This document shows positions 24,424-33,131 of a stretch of 64,000 nt of DNA, piece after piece. The stretch's first letter is position 1. Every line of letters starts with the position of its first letter. The position numbers and the translations under genes were made by a program. The notes below the pieces were generated by a model. The model saw only the letters and a list, made by a program, of their open reading frames with translations, was not told the DNA's origin and did no database searches. This DNA comes from an uncultured Anaerolineae bacterium (lineage in GTDB: Bacteria; Chloroflexota; Anaerolineae; Aggregatilineales; Phototrophicaceae): the NCBI GenBank assembly GCA_937995825.1, contig CALKJO010000009.1:434001-498000 (forward strand), read 5' to 3'.

Positions 24424-26364
24424 ATGTGTGGAATTCTCGGTCTCTACGGCTATAACGGCGCAACCGTCGATCCGCTGGCGGTGCTGAAGGCGGCGCAGAC
24501 GCTCAGGCATCGGGGACCGGATGATGAGGGGTATCTGCTGGTGCATACGTCGACCTCCCAGCGGGAACTCCGCTCTGGACCCGACACACCCGCTAATATC
24601 GCGCATCCGCGCGTCGAGCAGCCGGTCAGCTTTGCGCCCGATCTGGTTCTGGGGCATCGGCGGCTGTCGATCATCGATCTGTCGCCGGGCGGTCATGAGC
24701 CGCTGACGACGGTCGATAACGACCTCTGGCTGACGTTCAACGGCGAAATCTACAACTATCTGGAAATCCGCGCCGAACTGCAAGCGCTGGGCTATCAGTT
24801 CCACACCGAAGGCGACGGCGAGGTGATTTTGCAGGCGTACAACGCCTGGGACATGGACTGCCTTGAACGCTTCATCGGGATGTTCGCTTTCGCCATCTGG
24901 GATGAGCGCAAACGCCGCCTATGGTGCGTCCGCGACCGGCTCGGCATCAAGCCCTTCTACTACGTCGTCACCGCCGATCATTTCGGCTTCGCCAGCGAGA
25001 TCAAGGCGCTGCGGTCGCTCTTTCCCGCCGCCCGCCGCCCGGATGAGGACGCGCTGCTCTGGTATCTGGTCATCGGCTTGACGCACAACGCGCCGCGCAC
25101 ATTTTTTGCGGATGTCCGTGAGCTGCCCGGCGGACATTACCTGACCATTGAAGATGGCAGAGTCGGCGAACCGGTCAAATACTGGGATGTCGATCTGGCG
25201 CGCAGCCGTGCCACCTATAATTACGCCGATCCAGAGGGCGAATTCCTGCGCCTGATGCGCGACTCGGTGCGGCTGCGGCTGCGCAGCGATGTGCCGGTGG
25301 GGACATGTCTGAGCGGCGGGCTGGACTCCAGCACGATTGTCGCGCTCGCCACTGAGCAGCTCAACGGCGGGCGGATGAACAGCTTTTCATCGGTCTATCC
25401 GTTCAAAGGATACGATGAGCGGCGCTATATCGATCTGGTCGCCAATGCCTGCCATACGATCCGCCATGAAACATCGCCGACGCCGGTCAATTTCTATAAG
25501 CGCATGTCTGACATCACCTGGCATCAGGACATCCCAACCGGAGATGCGAGCGTATACAGCCAGAGCTTCGTCATGGAACTGGCGCATGGTAAAGTGACCG
25601 TGCTGCTAGATGGGCAGGGATCAGATGAGCTGTTCGCGGGCTATCTGAGCTACGTCACCGCGCATATCGCGCTGCTGCGCAAACGCGACCCGATCCGCTG
25701 GCTGAAAGAAGGCACACAGTTCATACTGGAAGCGCGCAGCCGCTTTAAGACGGCGCTGAACACGCGCGAATTCGCCTACCGCATCTGGCGCTATCTGATG
25801 CGCGATCGTCTGGGGCGAACGTCGGTGCTGCTGCCGGAACTGGCTGCACGCGGTCGTGCTTACGATGCGACCAGGCAGGAACGCGATCTGGCAGGAGCGG
25901 ATGATCTGAACAAGCTGCTGTATCTGTCCGTCGTCCGCGACAGCATCCCTGCTCTGCTGCACTACGAAGACCGCAACAGCATGGCGTACAGCATCGAGGC
26001 GCGCGTGCCATTTCTTGATCATCGGATGGTCGAATTTGCGCTGGGCGTGCATGGCGATCTTAAAGTCAAGGGCGCGGAGACCAAAGTATTCGTCCGGCGC
26101 GCCGTCAAAGGGATTCTGCCCGATGAAGTTGTCAACCGCCGCGATAAGCTCGGCTATCCGACGCCGTATACGGTCTGGACTCGCAATCAACTTGCCGATG
26201 AGACGCGCGCTTGGCTGTATGATCGCGTGATGCGGCGCGGCTGGTATAACCGCGCGCAGCTCGAAAAGGTCTGGAAGCAGCACAGCGCAGGACTGCGCAA
26301 TTTTGGAAACCTGATACACTGCCTGATCGCGATTGAAATGTGGCACGACCGCTGCGCGTCTTAG
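24424..26364 (+). CDS. asnB: Glutamine-hydrolysing asparagine synthetase
   Basis: A 646-residue two-domain protein. The N-terminal class II glutamine amidotransferase has the nucleophile Cys2 (MCGILGLYG). The C-terminal synthetase has the PP-loop SGGLDSST (residues 297-304) and the DRNSMAYSIEARVPFLDHR block. It makes asparagine from aspartate, or, in surface-glycan clusters, amidates carboxyl groups of uronic acids or amino sugars. Placement directly behind a glycosyltransferase and a methyltransferase favours the second role but does not prove it. Confidence 0.92.
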   Translation: MCGILGLYGYNGATVDPLAVLKAAQTLRHRGPDDEGYLLVHTSTSQRELRSGPDTPANIAHPRVEQPVSFAPDLVLGHRRLSIIDLSPGGHEPLTTVDNDLWLTFNGEIYNYLEIRAELQALGYQFHTEGDGEVILQAYNAWDMDCLERFIGMFAFAIWDERKRRLWCVRDRLGIKPFYYVVTADHFGFASEIKALRSLFPAARRPDEDALLWYLVIGLTHNAPRTFFADVRELPGGHYLTIEDGRVGEPVKYWDVDLARSRATYNYADPEGEFLRLMRDSVRLRLRSDVPVGTCLSGGLDSSTIVALATEQLNGGRMNSFSSVYPFKGYDERRYIDLVANACHTIRHETSPTPVNFYKRMSDITWHQDIPTGDASVYSQSFVMELAHGKVTVLLDGQGSDELFAGYLSYVTAHIALLRKRDPIRWLKEGTQFILEARSRFKTALNTREFAYRIWRYLMRDRLGRTSVLLPELAARGRAYDATRQERDLAGADDLNKLLYLSVVRDSIPALLHYEDRNSMAYSIEARVPFLDHRMVEFALGVHGDLKVKGAETKVFVRRAVKGILPDEVVNRRDKLGYPTPYTVWTRNQLADETRAWLYDRVMRRGWYNRAQLEKVWKQHSAGLRNFGNLIHCLIAIEMWHDRCAS

Positions 26365-26405
26365 CCTACCTCCCTCTTCTTAGTGGGCGAAGCCATCTAA
26401 GTCGT

Positions 26406-27728
26406 TTAGGTGAACAAGACCGAATCGATCGGCGCGCCATCCGAACCGATCTCGGATCGATCTTGGGCTGCTGGGATGGGCAGCGCAGCGCCCCCTGCCA
26501 GCAGATAGACTGCATCTGGCGCACGGCTGATGATGATCCCATCTGGCAGCGCACCGATCCACGTCGTCAGGGGCGATTCGACCGGGCGCATCACTGTGCA
26601 GCTGTCCACGCCATCCCGCTGACCGTCTGTGAAAACGCTGATCATCCGGCGGACAGAGACGATTCCCACTAGCAGCGCCAGCGCCGCGCCGATCAGCAGC
26701 GGGATGAACTGGCGCGCCGTCAGCGACCGATCCACAATCGACGCGCCGAATAGGATGAATGGCACATACAGCGCGCTGTATGCAGCTTCATCGCGCCCTT
26801 CGATGGTGAACAGGACGACATACGTCAGCAGAAAGATCGCCATCAGCGCCACGCGATACCACATTGCCGGAAAGCCTCTCCGATAATGGCGCATGATTAC
26901 ACCGATCAGCGCGCCGACGGACAGGAGCAGCGCGCCGACAACGATGACCATCTTGAGCGCATCAATCGGCATATTGAAGGGGACGATCCAGCCCCAGATG
27001 ACATCGAATGTCCGCGCTACCGCGCTGTCCGTGGGCATGCCCAGTTCAATTGGTGTCCAAACGCCGCCATCGACCACCCAGACCCCAAGCGGCACAAACA
27101 CGATCAGCGTGAACCCGATCAAGAGCGCGATTTTGCGCATCATCACGCCGCGATCCAGCAGGATGATGACCGCGCCAGTGAACGCCAGTGCAATCCCTGC
27201 ATAGCCTGCCAGGCATGACAGCGCCGCGATCACCGCCGCAATCGCCAGATCGCGGACACGCCGCCGCTGCGTGTAGCTGTCGAGGGCGATCAGACTGCCG
27301 AGGATGAGCAGCGCCAACAGCGTATGGCTGCGCGCAGCGTGCGCGCTGACGAACACCGGCGCGGATGCCAGCACCAGCCCCACGCCGACGACACGTACTG
27401 AGCGCGAACGCAGGTTGTCCACCAGCCACAGCCCACTTATCAGCACGATACCCGCCATGCACGCCGCGTTGAGGATGCGCGCGAAGATCAGCATGTCTGC
27501 GTTCAGGGGCGCGCTCAACGCCAGCGTCAGCGGATACAGCGGCGCATCGACATACGGTCGCCCATCGTAGGTCAGCCAGCCCGCGCCCGCGATCACGCTG
27601 CGCGCCGCCGAGATCGCCTCAGCCGACTGCGAGTCGGCACAGATGCCGAATAGTGACATGCTGATCCAGAGCAGCGCTGCGCTGGCGATGCCCAGGCTGA
27701 CGAGGACAATGATAACCGGGCGACTCAT
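26406..27728 (-). CDS. Polytopic membrane protein, GT-C glycosyltransferase-like
   Basis: A 440-residue protein with about ten membrane helices. The first periplasmic loop contains SAARSVIAGAGWLTYDGRPY and then DAPLYPLTLAL, a pattern seen in PMT/ArnT-like (GT39/83) polyprenyl-dependent transferases with an acidic residue in the first loop. A large extracytoplasmic C-terminal loop follows the last helices. It would transfer sugars from lipid carriers outside the membrane. The start overlaps the Gfo/Idh/MocA stop by 4 bases. Family call is by topology and loop pattern only. Confidence 0.65.
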   Translation of the reverse strand: MSRPVIIVLVSLGIASAALLWISMSLFGICADSQSAEAISAARSVIAGAGWLTYDGRPYVDAPLYPLTLALSAPLNADMLIFARILNAACMAGIVLISGLWLVDNLRSRSVRVVGVGLVLASAPVFVSAHAARSHTLLALLILGSLIALDSYTQRRRVRDLAIAAVIAALSCLAGYAGIALAFTGAVIILLDRGVMMRKIALLIGFTLIVFVPLGVWVVDGGVWTPIELGMPTDSAVARTFDVIWGWIVPFNMPIDALKMVIVVGALLLSVGALIGVIMRHYRRGFPAMWYRVALMAIFLLTYVVLFTIEGRDEAAYSALYVPFILFGASIVDRSLTARQFIPLLIGAALALLVGIVSVRRMISVFTDGQRDGVDSCTVMRPVESPLTTWIGALPDGIIISRAPDAVYLLAGGAALPIPAAQDRSEIGSDGAPIDSVLFT

Positions 27729-28759
27729 AGCCGGACTTCACGCCTCTCGCGCGTCGATTGGTACATTGCCGTCACCAATGCCAGCGAACGGCGCGCCTCA
27801 CGACCGTGTGTTGAGGGCTGGCGTCCCTGGCGGATCGCCGTCACCATCTCGATCCACTGCTCGCGGTGGCTGTATCCGTAGACGCTGGGCGGATCGACCG
27901 ACTCGCGGGTGAGCATTTCGCGCTCATGCTCAAGCTGACCCCGGACTTTCCAGAACACCTTGCGGTTGAGCGCCGTCCCGCCCACTTTGACCGACCCATG
28001 CTCGCCAAACAACGCGACCGATCCTTCCAGGTTTTCAGGATACGTCAGCGTTGAACCCTCGACCGAACCGAGCGCGCCGTTTTTGAAGCGGATGACCGCC
28101 ACGCCGACATCTTCGGCTTCCATCCGGTGCGCCAGGGTTGCGGTGTAGGCATAGACGCTTTCGACATCCCCCATGAGCCATTGGAGCGCGTCGATGTGGT
28201 GGATGGACTGATTCATCAGCGCGCCGCCGTCCATCGCCCACGTGCCATGCCAGCCGTCCTCGTAGTATTCCTGCGGACGATACCAGCGGACGGTCGCATT
28301 CCCAAGATACAGCTTACCTAACGCGCCGGAGTCAACCAGGGCGCGCAGATCGCGCATGGGCGGGTTGAAGCGATTTTGCAGCACGACTCCGAGCGTCACG
28401 CCTGCCGACTCGCACGCGGCGATCAAGGCGTCGGCGTCCTCCAGCGTCAGCGCAATCGGCTTCTCCACCAGCACGTGCTTGCCCGCCGCCGCCGCTTCGA
28501 TACCGATGCGCGCGTGCAGCCCGGAGGGCAAGCAGATTGAGACCAGATCGATGTCGGGGCGATCCAAGATGGCACGGTAGTCCGTGTAAAAGTCGCCGCC
28601 GTGATTCTTGGCAAAGTTCGCTGCTCGGCTTTCAACCAAATCGCAGCACGCCGCCACGCGCACGCCGTGCGACTCTGCAATTTCATTCAGCGCCGCGCCG
28701 TGACGGGGCGCGATGCGTCCGCAGCCGATCACCGCCACCTTCAGAATGGTATCCCTCAT
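27725..28759 (-). CDS. Gfo/Idh/MocA family oxidoreductase (WbpB-like)
   Basis: A 344-residue NAD(P)-dependent dehydrogenase. The dinucleotide-binding loop is GCGRIAPRH (about residues 12-20), the catalytic Lys is in VEKPIALT, and the C-terminal sheet contains LMNQSIHHIDALQWLMG. WbpB-type members oxidise the C3 hydroxyl of UDP-GlcNAc uronic acid before a DegT-type aminotransferase acts; such an aminotransferase lies two genes upstream. It overlaps genes on both sides by 4 bases. The specific sugar is inference. Confidence 0.87.
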   Translation of the reverse strand: MRDTILKVAVIGCGRIAPRHGAALNEIAESHGVRVAACCDLVESRAANFAKNHGGDFYTDYRAILDRPDIDLVSICLPSGLHARIGIEAAAAGKHVLVEKPIALTLEDADALIAACESAGVTLGVVLQNRFNPPMRDLRALVDSGALGKLYLGNATVRWYRPQEYYEDGWHGTWAMDGGALMNQSIHHIDALQWLMGDVESVYAYTATLAHRMEAEDVGVAVIRFKNGALGSVEGSTLTYPENLEGSVALFGEHGSVKVGGTALNRKVFWKVRGQLEHEREMLTRESVDPPSVYGYSHREQWIEMVTAIRQGRQPSTHGREARRSLALVTAMYQSTRERREVRL

Positions 28760-29973
28760 GCTTTCGCCGCCTTGTGTAATATCTGCGCATATGCCGCCGC
28801 TACCTGCTCCGGCGCGAGATGCTGTTCGGCGTAGGCTCTGCCCGCCTGACTAAGCCTCTCTCGTCGAACGGGATCAGCCGCCAGCGCGATCAGCGCTGAT
28901 GCCATCCCCGCCGAGTCGCCCAGAGGGATAACGTCGCCCGCGCCCGCCTCGTGGATCAGCCGCGCCCCCTCGCCGCGAATCGCCGCCACCACCGGCACGC
29001 CCGCCGCCAGCGCCTCGTAGAGCTTCGCTGGGCGAGTCCCGTCGGCAAGCGGGGTGTCGCGCATGACGATCAGCGCTGCATCCGCCGCCGCCCAGACGGC
29101 GGGCATCTGCTCATGCGGCAGCGTGCCGGTCAGGATGACATTGGGCAGATCAGCCGCGCGCGCCCGCACATACTCCCCCTGCGAGCCATCACCCACAAAC
29201 AAAAAGCGCATGTCGGGACAGCGCGCCGCTGCATCCAGCATCACTGCAAAATCATACGTCAAACTCATATTGCCGACATGCACGGCGACAAATTCCTCAC
29301 CAAGACCGAGGCGCGCCCGCATTTCTGCGCGCAGCGCCGATTGTCCGGGTCGGAACAGGGTCAGGTCAACCCCATTCTTGATCAGGCTGATTTTTTCACT
29401 CTCCCCGATCACCGCTCTGATACCAGCGGCGACGCCATCGGTCATGGCGATGATGGCAGCTGCTTCGCGGTAAACGCGCCGCTCGACGCGCTGCGCCGCT
29501 TTGACAATCGGGCTGTCCGCGCTCAGCACGCCGGTCACCACCGCCGATTCGGGCCAGAGATCGCTCACGTTCAGCACCATCGGCGCGCGCTTGACGCGGC
29601 GGAGCCACATGCCCGCCAGCGCCATCGGCAGGGGGTGCGACTCGACCAGCATGACATCTGGACACGCCAAAAATGTCGCGCGCAGCGCCGCCATCCCCAT
29701 CAAAGAGAACTGGTTCATGAGCCGAGCGCGGGCGCGTTTGCTTGGAGAGGCGTAGACCCAAGTTCGGCGGACATCGACGCCGTGCCAGTTTTCACGCGCC
29801 AGCAGCTTACGGCGATAGCCATCGGCGATGACGCCCGACGGATAATTGGGCATCCCAGTCAGGACAGTGACATGGTGTCCGTCGGCGGACAGCAGGCGCG
29901 CCAGCCGTCCCAGGCGCACCGCCGCCGCCCCGATCTCCGGTGGAAAATACTGCGTCACGATCCAGAGATACAT
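28756..29973 (-). CDS. Glycosyltransferase family 4, WbuB/WcaI-like
   Basis: A 405-residue GT-B enzyme. The N-terminus (VTQYFPPEIGAAAVRLGRLA, then LTGMPNYPSG) is characteristic of the WbuB/WcaI group that adds N-acetylfucosamine or related sugars to O-antigen or colanic acid intermediates. The donor domain contains LYEALAAGVPVVAAI. It is 14 bases downstream of the DegT aminotransferase and overlaps the Gfo gene. Likely part of one surface-glycan transcription unit running from 31100 to 26406. Confidence 0.88.
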   Translation of the reverse strand: MYLWIVTQYFPPEIGAAAVRLGRLARLLSADGHHVTVLTGMPNYPSGVIADGYRRKLLARENWHGVDVRRTWVYASPSKRARARLMNQFSLMGMAALRATFLACPDVMLVESHPLPMALAGMWLRRVKRAPMVLNVSDLWPESAVVTGVLSADSPIVKAAQRVERRVYREAAAIIAMTDGVAAGIRAVIGESEKISLIKNGVDLTLFRPGQSALRAEMRARLGLGEEFVAVHVGNMSLTYDFAVMLDAAARCPDMRFLFVGDGSQGEYVRARAADLPNVILTGTLPHEQMPAVWAAADAALIVMRDTPLADGTRPAKLYEALAAGVPVVAAIRGEGARLIHEAGAGDVIPLGDSAGMASALIALAADPVRRERLSQAGRAYAEQHLAPEQVAAAYAQILHKAAKA

Positions 29974-29987
29974 CGTCAGCCATCGAT

Positions 29988-31100
29988 TCAGTGGCTCAGC
30001 AGCGATGCCAGCGTCTCAACCACCCGACTCGCCTGCTCGGTGGTCATTTCAGGATAGATCGGCAGGCTGATGATCGAGGCGGCGGCGCGCTCAGTGTGCG
30101 GAAATGCGCCCGGCTCATAGCCGAGAAAGCGCAGCGCCGGCTGCATGTGCAGCGGGACAGGATAATGCACGCCCGCGCCGATCCCCTGCGCATTCAGCGC
30201 ATGGAGCAGCGCGTCGCGGTCGCCCGACACAGCGAGACAGTAGATGTGATAGACATGGCGCGCCCCTGACATCTGCGCTGGCGTGCATACACCGTTCAGT
30301 TCGTGGAGCGCCTGGTCATACCAGGCGGCGCGACGGCGGCGGGCGTCATTCCAGGCATCCAAATGCGGCAGCTTCGCGCTCAGGATCGCCGCCTGAAGCG
30401 CGTCGAGGCGCTCGCCACAACCGACGAGATCATGCTCATACTTGCTGGCGCGCCCGTGATCGCGCAGTTTGGCGATGCGATCTGCAAGCGCGCTGTCGTT
30501 GGTGCAGACCGCGCCAGCGTCGCCATACGCGCCAAGATTCTTGCCCGGATAGAAGCTGAAACACGCGGCGTCGCCCCACGCACCAGCGCGCTTCCCGCTC
30601 AGCTCCGCGCCGTGCGCCTGCGCCGCATCCTCGATCACGCGCAGCCCATACCGCTGAGCCACTTTCATGATAGCGTCCATATCGGCGATCTGTCCGTAGA
30701 GATGCACAGGCATGATCGCTTTCGTGCGCGGAGTGATGGCGGCTTCAATCTGATTGGGATCGAGGTTGAAAGTGACCGGATCGATATCCACGAACACCGG
30801 CAGAGCGCCCGCCTGCAAGATCGCTTCCACCGTGGCGATGAAGGTGTGCGGCGATGTGATCACCTCATCCCCTCTGCCGATGTCCAGTGCCTTCAGCACG
30901 AGAAAGAGCGCCGCCGTGCCGCTGGCAACGCCGATGCAGTGGGCAGTCCGCTGATAAGCGGCGAAGGCGGCTTCAAAGGCTTGGACTTCCTGCCCGCCGA
31001 TGAACCCCGTGTGCGCGATCACGCGGGCGACTGCAGAGTCGATCTCCGGCTGGATCATCTGGTACTGCGCTTTCAAGTCAACCAGTGGTACAACTATCAT
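29988..31100 (-). CDS. DegT/DnrJ/EryC1/StrS aminotransferase
   Basis: A 370-residue PLP-dependent nucleotide-sugar aminotransferase. The PLP Lys is in FSFYPGKNLGAYGDAG, and the DAAQAHGA block precedes it. WbpE-like members aminate the 3-keto sugar formed by a WbpB-like dehydrogenase, which is encoded two genes downstream. ATG 31100 is preferred over an upstream ATG (31139), because AGGA lies nine bases before it and the family starts just before VPLVDLKAQY. It is first in a minus-strand glycan unit. Confidence 0.9.
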   Translation of the reverse strand: MIVVPLVDLKAQYQMIQPEIDSAVARVIAHTGFIGGQEVQAFEAAFAAYQRTAHCIGVASGTAALFLVLKALDIGRGDEVITSPHTFIATVEAILQAGALPVFVDIDPVTFNLDPNQIEAAITPRTKAIMPVHLYGQIADMDAIMKVAQRYGLRVIEDAAQAHGAELSGKRAGAWGDAACFSFYPGKNLGAYGDAGAVCTNDSALADRIAKLRDHGRASKYEHDLVGCGERLDALQAAILSAKLPHLDAWNDARRRRAAWYDQALHELNGVCTPAQMSGARHVYHIYCLAVSGDRDALLHALNAQGIGAGVHYPVPLHMQPALRFLGYEPGAFPHTERAAASIISLPIYPEMTTEQASRVVETLASLLSH

Positions 31101-31133
31101 CGCGTTTTGTTCCTGATCATCAGATATGCTTGT

Positions 31134-31140
31134 TATCATA
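31134..31140. promoter_or_regulatory. Putative divergent promoter region
   Basis: The AT-rich stretch between the DegT gene and the aldolase gene reads TATGAT on the minus strand (31140-31135) and TATCAT on the plus strand (31134-31139), both possible -10 boxes. Neither has a convincing -35, so this is tentative. Confidence 0.3.
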
Positions 31141-31176
31141 CCTTACGAGTCCGCAATCCTGCATGGAGACGCTTAG

Positions 31177-31938
31177 ATGAAACCGAATCAGACGAAAGCC
31201 AAACTGCGCGCGGGTGAAGTGGTTTACGGCTGTTTCAACGCCCTAAATGAGCCGCGCCTGGTCGAGCTTTACGGCTACCAGCCCTGGGATTACATGGTTT
31301 TCGACGGCGAACATGGCACGCTCGAACCGCGCGATGTGGAGAATCTGACCCGCGCGGCGCAGTTGATGGGCTTCACGCCGCTGGTGCGCGCCACGACCAA
31401 CCATCAGCCAACTATCCTCCGCTATCTAGACACCGGCGCAATGGGCGTGATCGTCCCGTGGGTGAACACAGCGCAGGAAGCAGAAAATGTCGTCCGCTCG
31501 GTCAAGTACTTTCCGCGTGGGCTGCGCGGGTTAGCCGGATCGCGCGCCGCCGATTACGGGCAGACGATGCCGCTGGCGGAATACAGCGCGCAGGCGAACG
31601 CCGAGACCCTAGTAGTAGTGCAGTGCGAAAGCCCGACGGCGGTCGAGCATTCTGCTGCCATCGCCGCCGTCGATGGGGTGGACGTGGTGTTCGTCGGACC
31701 GAACGATCTGGCGCAGTCGATGGGACTGACCGGTCAGATCGATCATCCCGATGTGGTCGCGGCGGTTGATCGGGTGATCGCCGCCGTGATCCCGACCGGC
31801 AAAGCGGTCGGGATCATGGTCAGAAGCGCGGAAAAGGCGGTCTTCTGGCGCGAACGCGGGGTGCGCTTCATCTCCACGTCGATGGAAGGGCTGATCGCAG
31901 CCGGCATGAAGGGCTATCTGAGCGCGGTCAAGGGTTAG
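31177..31938 (+). CDS. HpcH/HpaI family aldolase
   Basis: A 253-residue class II aldolase of the HpcH/GarL/YfaU family. Visible features are the FDGEHGTLEPRD strand, the metal-ligand Glu in QCESPTAVEH and Asp in VFVGPNDLAQSMG. Members reversibly cleave 2-keto-3-deoxy acids into pyruvate and an aldehyde. GGAG lies eight bases before ATG 31177. It stands alone, divergent from the glycan genes and convergent with the formamidase-like hydrolase; the two stop codons abut with no gap. A link to the sugar-acid genes at 47-64 kb is possible but unproven. Confidence 0.88.
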   Translation: MKPNQTKAKLRAGEVVYGCFNALNEPRLVELYGYQPWDYMVFDGEHGTLEPRDVENLTRAAQLMGFTPLVRATTNHQPTILRYLDTGAMGVIVPWVNTAQEAENVVRSVKYFPRGLRGLAGSRAADYGQTMPLAEYSAQANAETLVVVQCESPTAVEHSAAIAAVDGVDVVFVGPNDLAQSMGLTGQIDHPDVVAAVDRVIAAVIPTGKAVGIMVRSAEKAVFWRERGVRFISTSMEGLIAAGMKGYLSAVKG

Positions 31939-32742
31939 CTAGCGCAGTTTCTCCCAGACCAGACTGTCGATCTGGGTCAGATCGTCGAGGATATTGAAGT
32001 GATGCCGTCCCGGGAGCGCGAGCGCCTCTCCGCTGACAGGATGCCAAGCAGGATGCGCCGCGAACTCGGACGACTGACGCAGAAATTCGCTCGTCTCACC
32101 CGCGCCGACTGCCACGATCAGCGGCGCGCGCACGGTCGGCGTCATGTGGATGGGGCTGAGAGCGCGCGCCGAGTCCGCGTCAAGGCGCAGATCGGCGTTC
32201 ATGCGCGTGAAGCGGAGCGGGTCGAGATCGTAAAGCCCGCTGAGCGCAATCCCGCCGGAAAAGACGCTCAGATCGACACCGTATTGCGCCCAATTCGCCG
32301 CCCAGAGCAGCGCGGTCAGGTGTCCGCCGGCGGAATGTCCGCTGATGATGAGGCGTTCGGGGCGCTGCTGATGAACCAGCCAAGCGGCTGAGCGGCGGCA
32401 CTGCTCCGCCTGCGCGTCCATCGTCACCGCCGGACACAAGCCGTAGTTAGCGATGGCGACATGCCAGCCAGCTTTGACCAGCGGCGGCGCGATAAAGGAG
32501 AAGTCGCGTTTATCGAAGGATCGCCAGTAGCCGCCATGATAGAAGATGAGCCAGCGCGACCCCTCAGACGCGAAGAACAGATCGACCGTCTCCGCTCCAG
32601 AGCCGCCATACGGGACATCCAACTGCGCCCTGAGCGCCGCCCGCGCCGCCTCTGAGTCGGTCTTCCAGCGCTCGACATACGCCGGAAACTCTGGCACTGC
32701 GGCGCGGTTGTTGTAGAGCAGGTCGATGCGCTCGTCGATCAT
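31939..32742 (-). CDS. Alpha/beta hydrolase, kynurenine formamidase-like
   Basis: A 267-residue hydrolase. The oxyanion motif HGGYWRSFDKRDFS (about residues 69-82) and nucleophile elbow GHSAGG match the animal/yeast-type arylformamidase (AFMID) and related esterases. A late His in GRHHFNILDDL can complete the triad. AFMID hydrolyses N-formylkynurenine; related bacterial enzymes deformylate N-formylanthranilate. It is the last gene of the importer unit and overlaps RidA by 4 bases. In this setting it could release kynurenine or anthranilate; that is inference, and a plain carboxylesterase is the alternative. Confidence 0.8.
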   Translation of the reverse strand: MIDERIDLLYNNRAAVPEFPAYVERWKTDSEAARAALRAQLDVPYGGSGAETVDLFFASEGSRWLIFYHGGYWRSFDKRDFSFIAPPLVKAGWHVAIANYGLCPAVTMDAQAEQCRRSAAWLVHQQRPERLIISGHSAGGHLTALLWAANWAQYGVDLSVFSGGIALSGLYDLDPLRFTRMNADLRLDADSARALSPIHMTPTVRAPLIVAVGAGETSEFLRQSSEFAAHPAWHPVSGEALALPGRHHFNILDDLTQIDSLVWEKLR

Positions 32743-33128
32743 GGGATCACCGCCGTCGCTTCGATCTCGATCTTCGCCCGATCCTCGATCAGCGCGCTGA
32801 CCTCGACCGCTGTCATCGCGGGAAAGTGCTTGCCCATCAATTCGCGATAGACCGCGCCGATCTCCGCCGCGCGCGCCAGATAATCGCCCTTATCGACCAC
32901 ATACCAGGTCATCCGGGCGATATGCTCCGGTTTGCCGCCCGCCTCCGCCAGGATGGTCAGGATGTTTTCGAGCGCCCGGCGAGTCTGCGCGACCAGGTCG
33001 TCGCCGACGAACTCGCCCTGTTCATCCCATCCGATCTGCCCCGCGATAAAAACTAGCTGACCGCTAACCGCAACCCCATTGGCGTAGCCACGCGGACGCG
33101 CCCATCCGGGCGGCTGCAAAATCTGCAT
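32739..33128 (-). CDS. RidA/YjgF family enamine-imine deaminase-like protein
   Basis: A 129-residue RidA-fold protein with the family blocks GYANGVAVSGQLVFIAGQIG, RRALENI and TAVEVSALIEDRAKIEIEA. RidA proteins form trimers and hydrolyse reactive enamines or imines; pathway-specific members act as aminomuconate deaminases. The usual C-terminal Arg near the active site is probably Arg118 in IEDRAKIE. Being 3 bases after livF and coupled to the hydrolase suggests a pathway role, for example removing the ring amino group after oxygenation of an aminobenzoyl-CoA. Confidence 0.88.
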   Translation of the reverse strand: MQILQPPGWARPRGYANGVAVSGQLVFIAGQIGWDEQGEFVGDDLVAQTRRALENILTILAEAGGKPEHIARMTWYVVDKGDYLARAAEIGAVYRELMGKHFPAMTAVEVSALIEDRAKIEIEATAVIP

Positions 33129-33131
33129 CGT

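Noticed and set aside
31936..31941. Palindromic TAGCTA where two convergent stop codons abut
   Set aside because: It is fully explained by two TAG stops meeting with no spacer; too short to be a binding site on its own.
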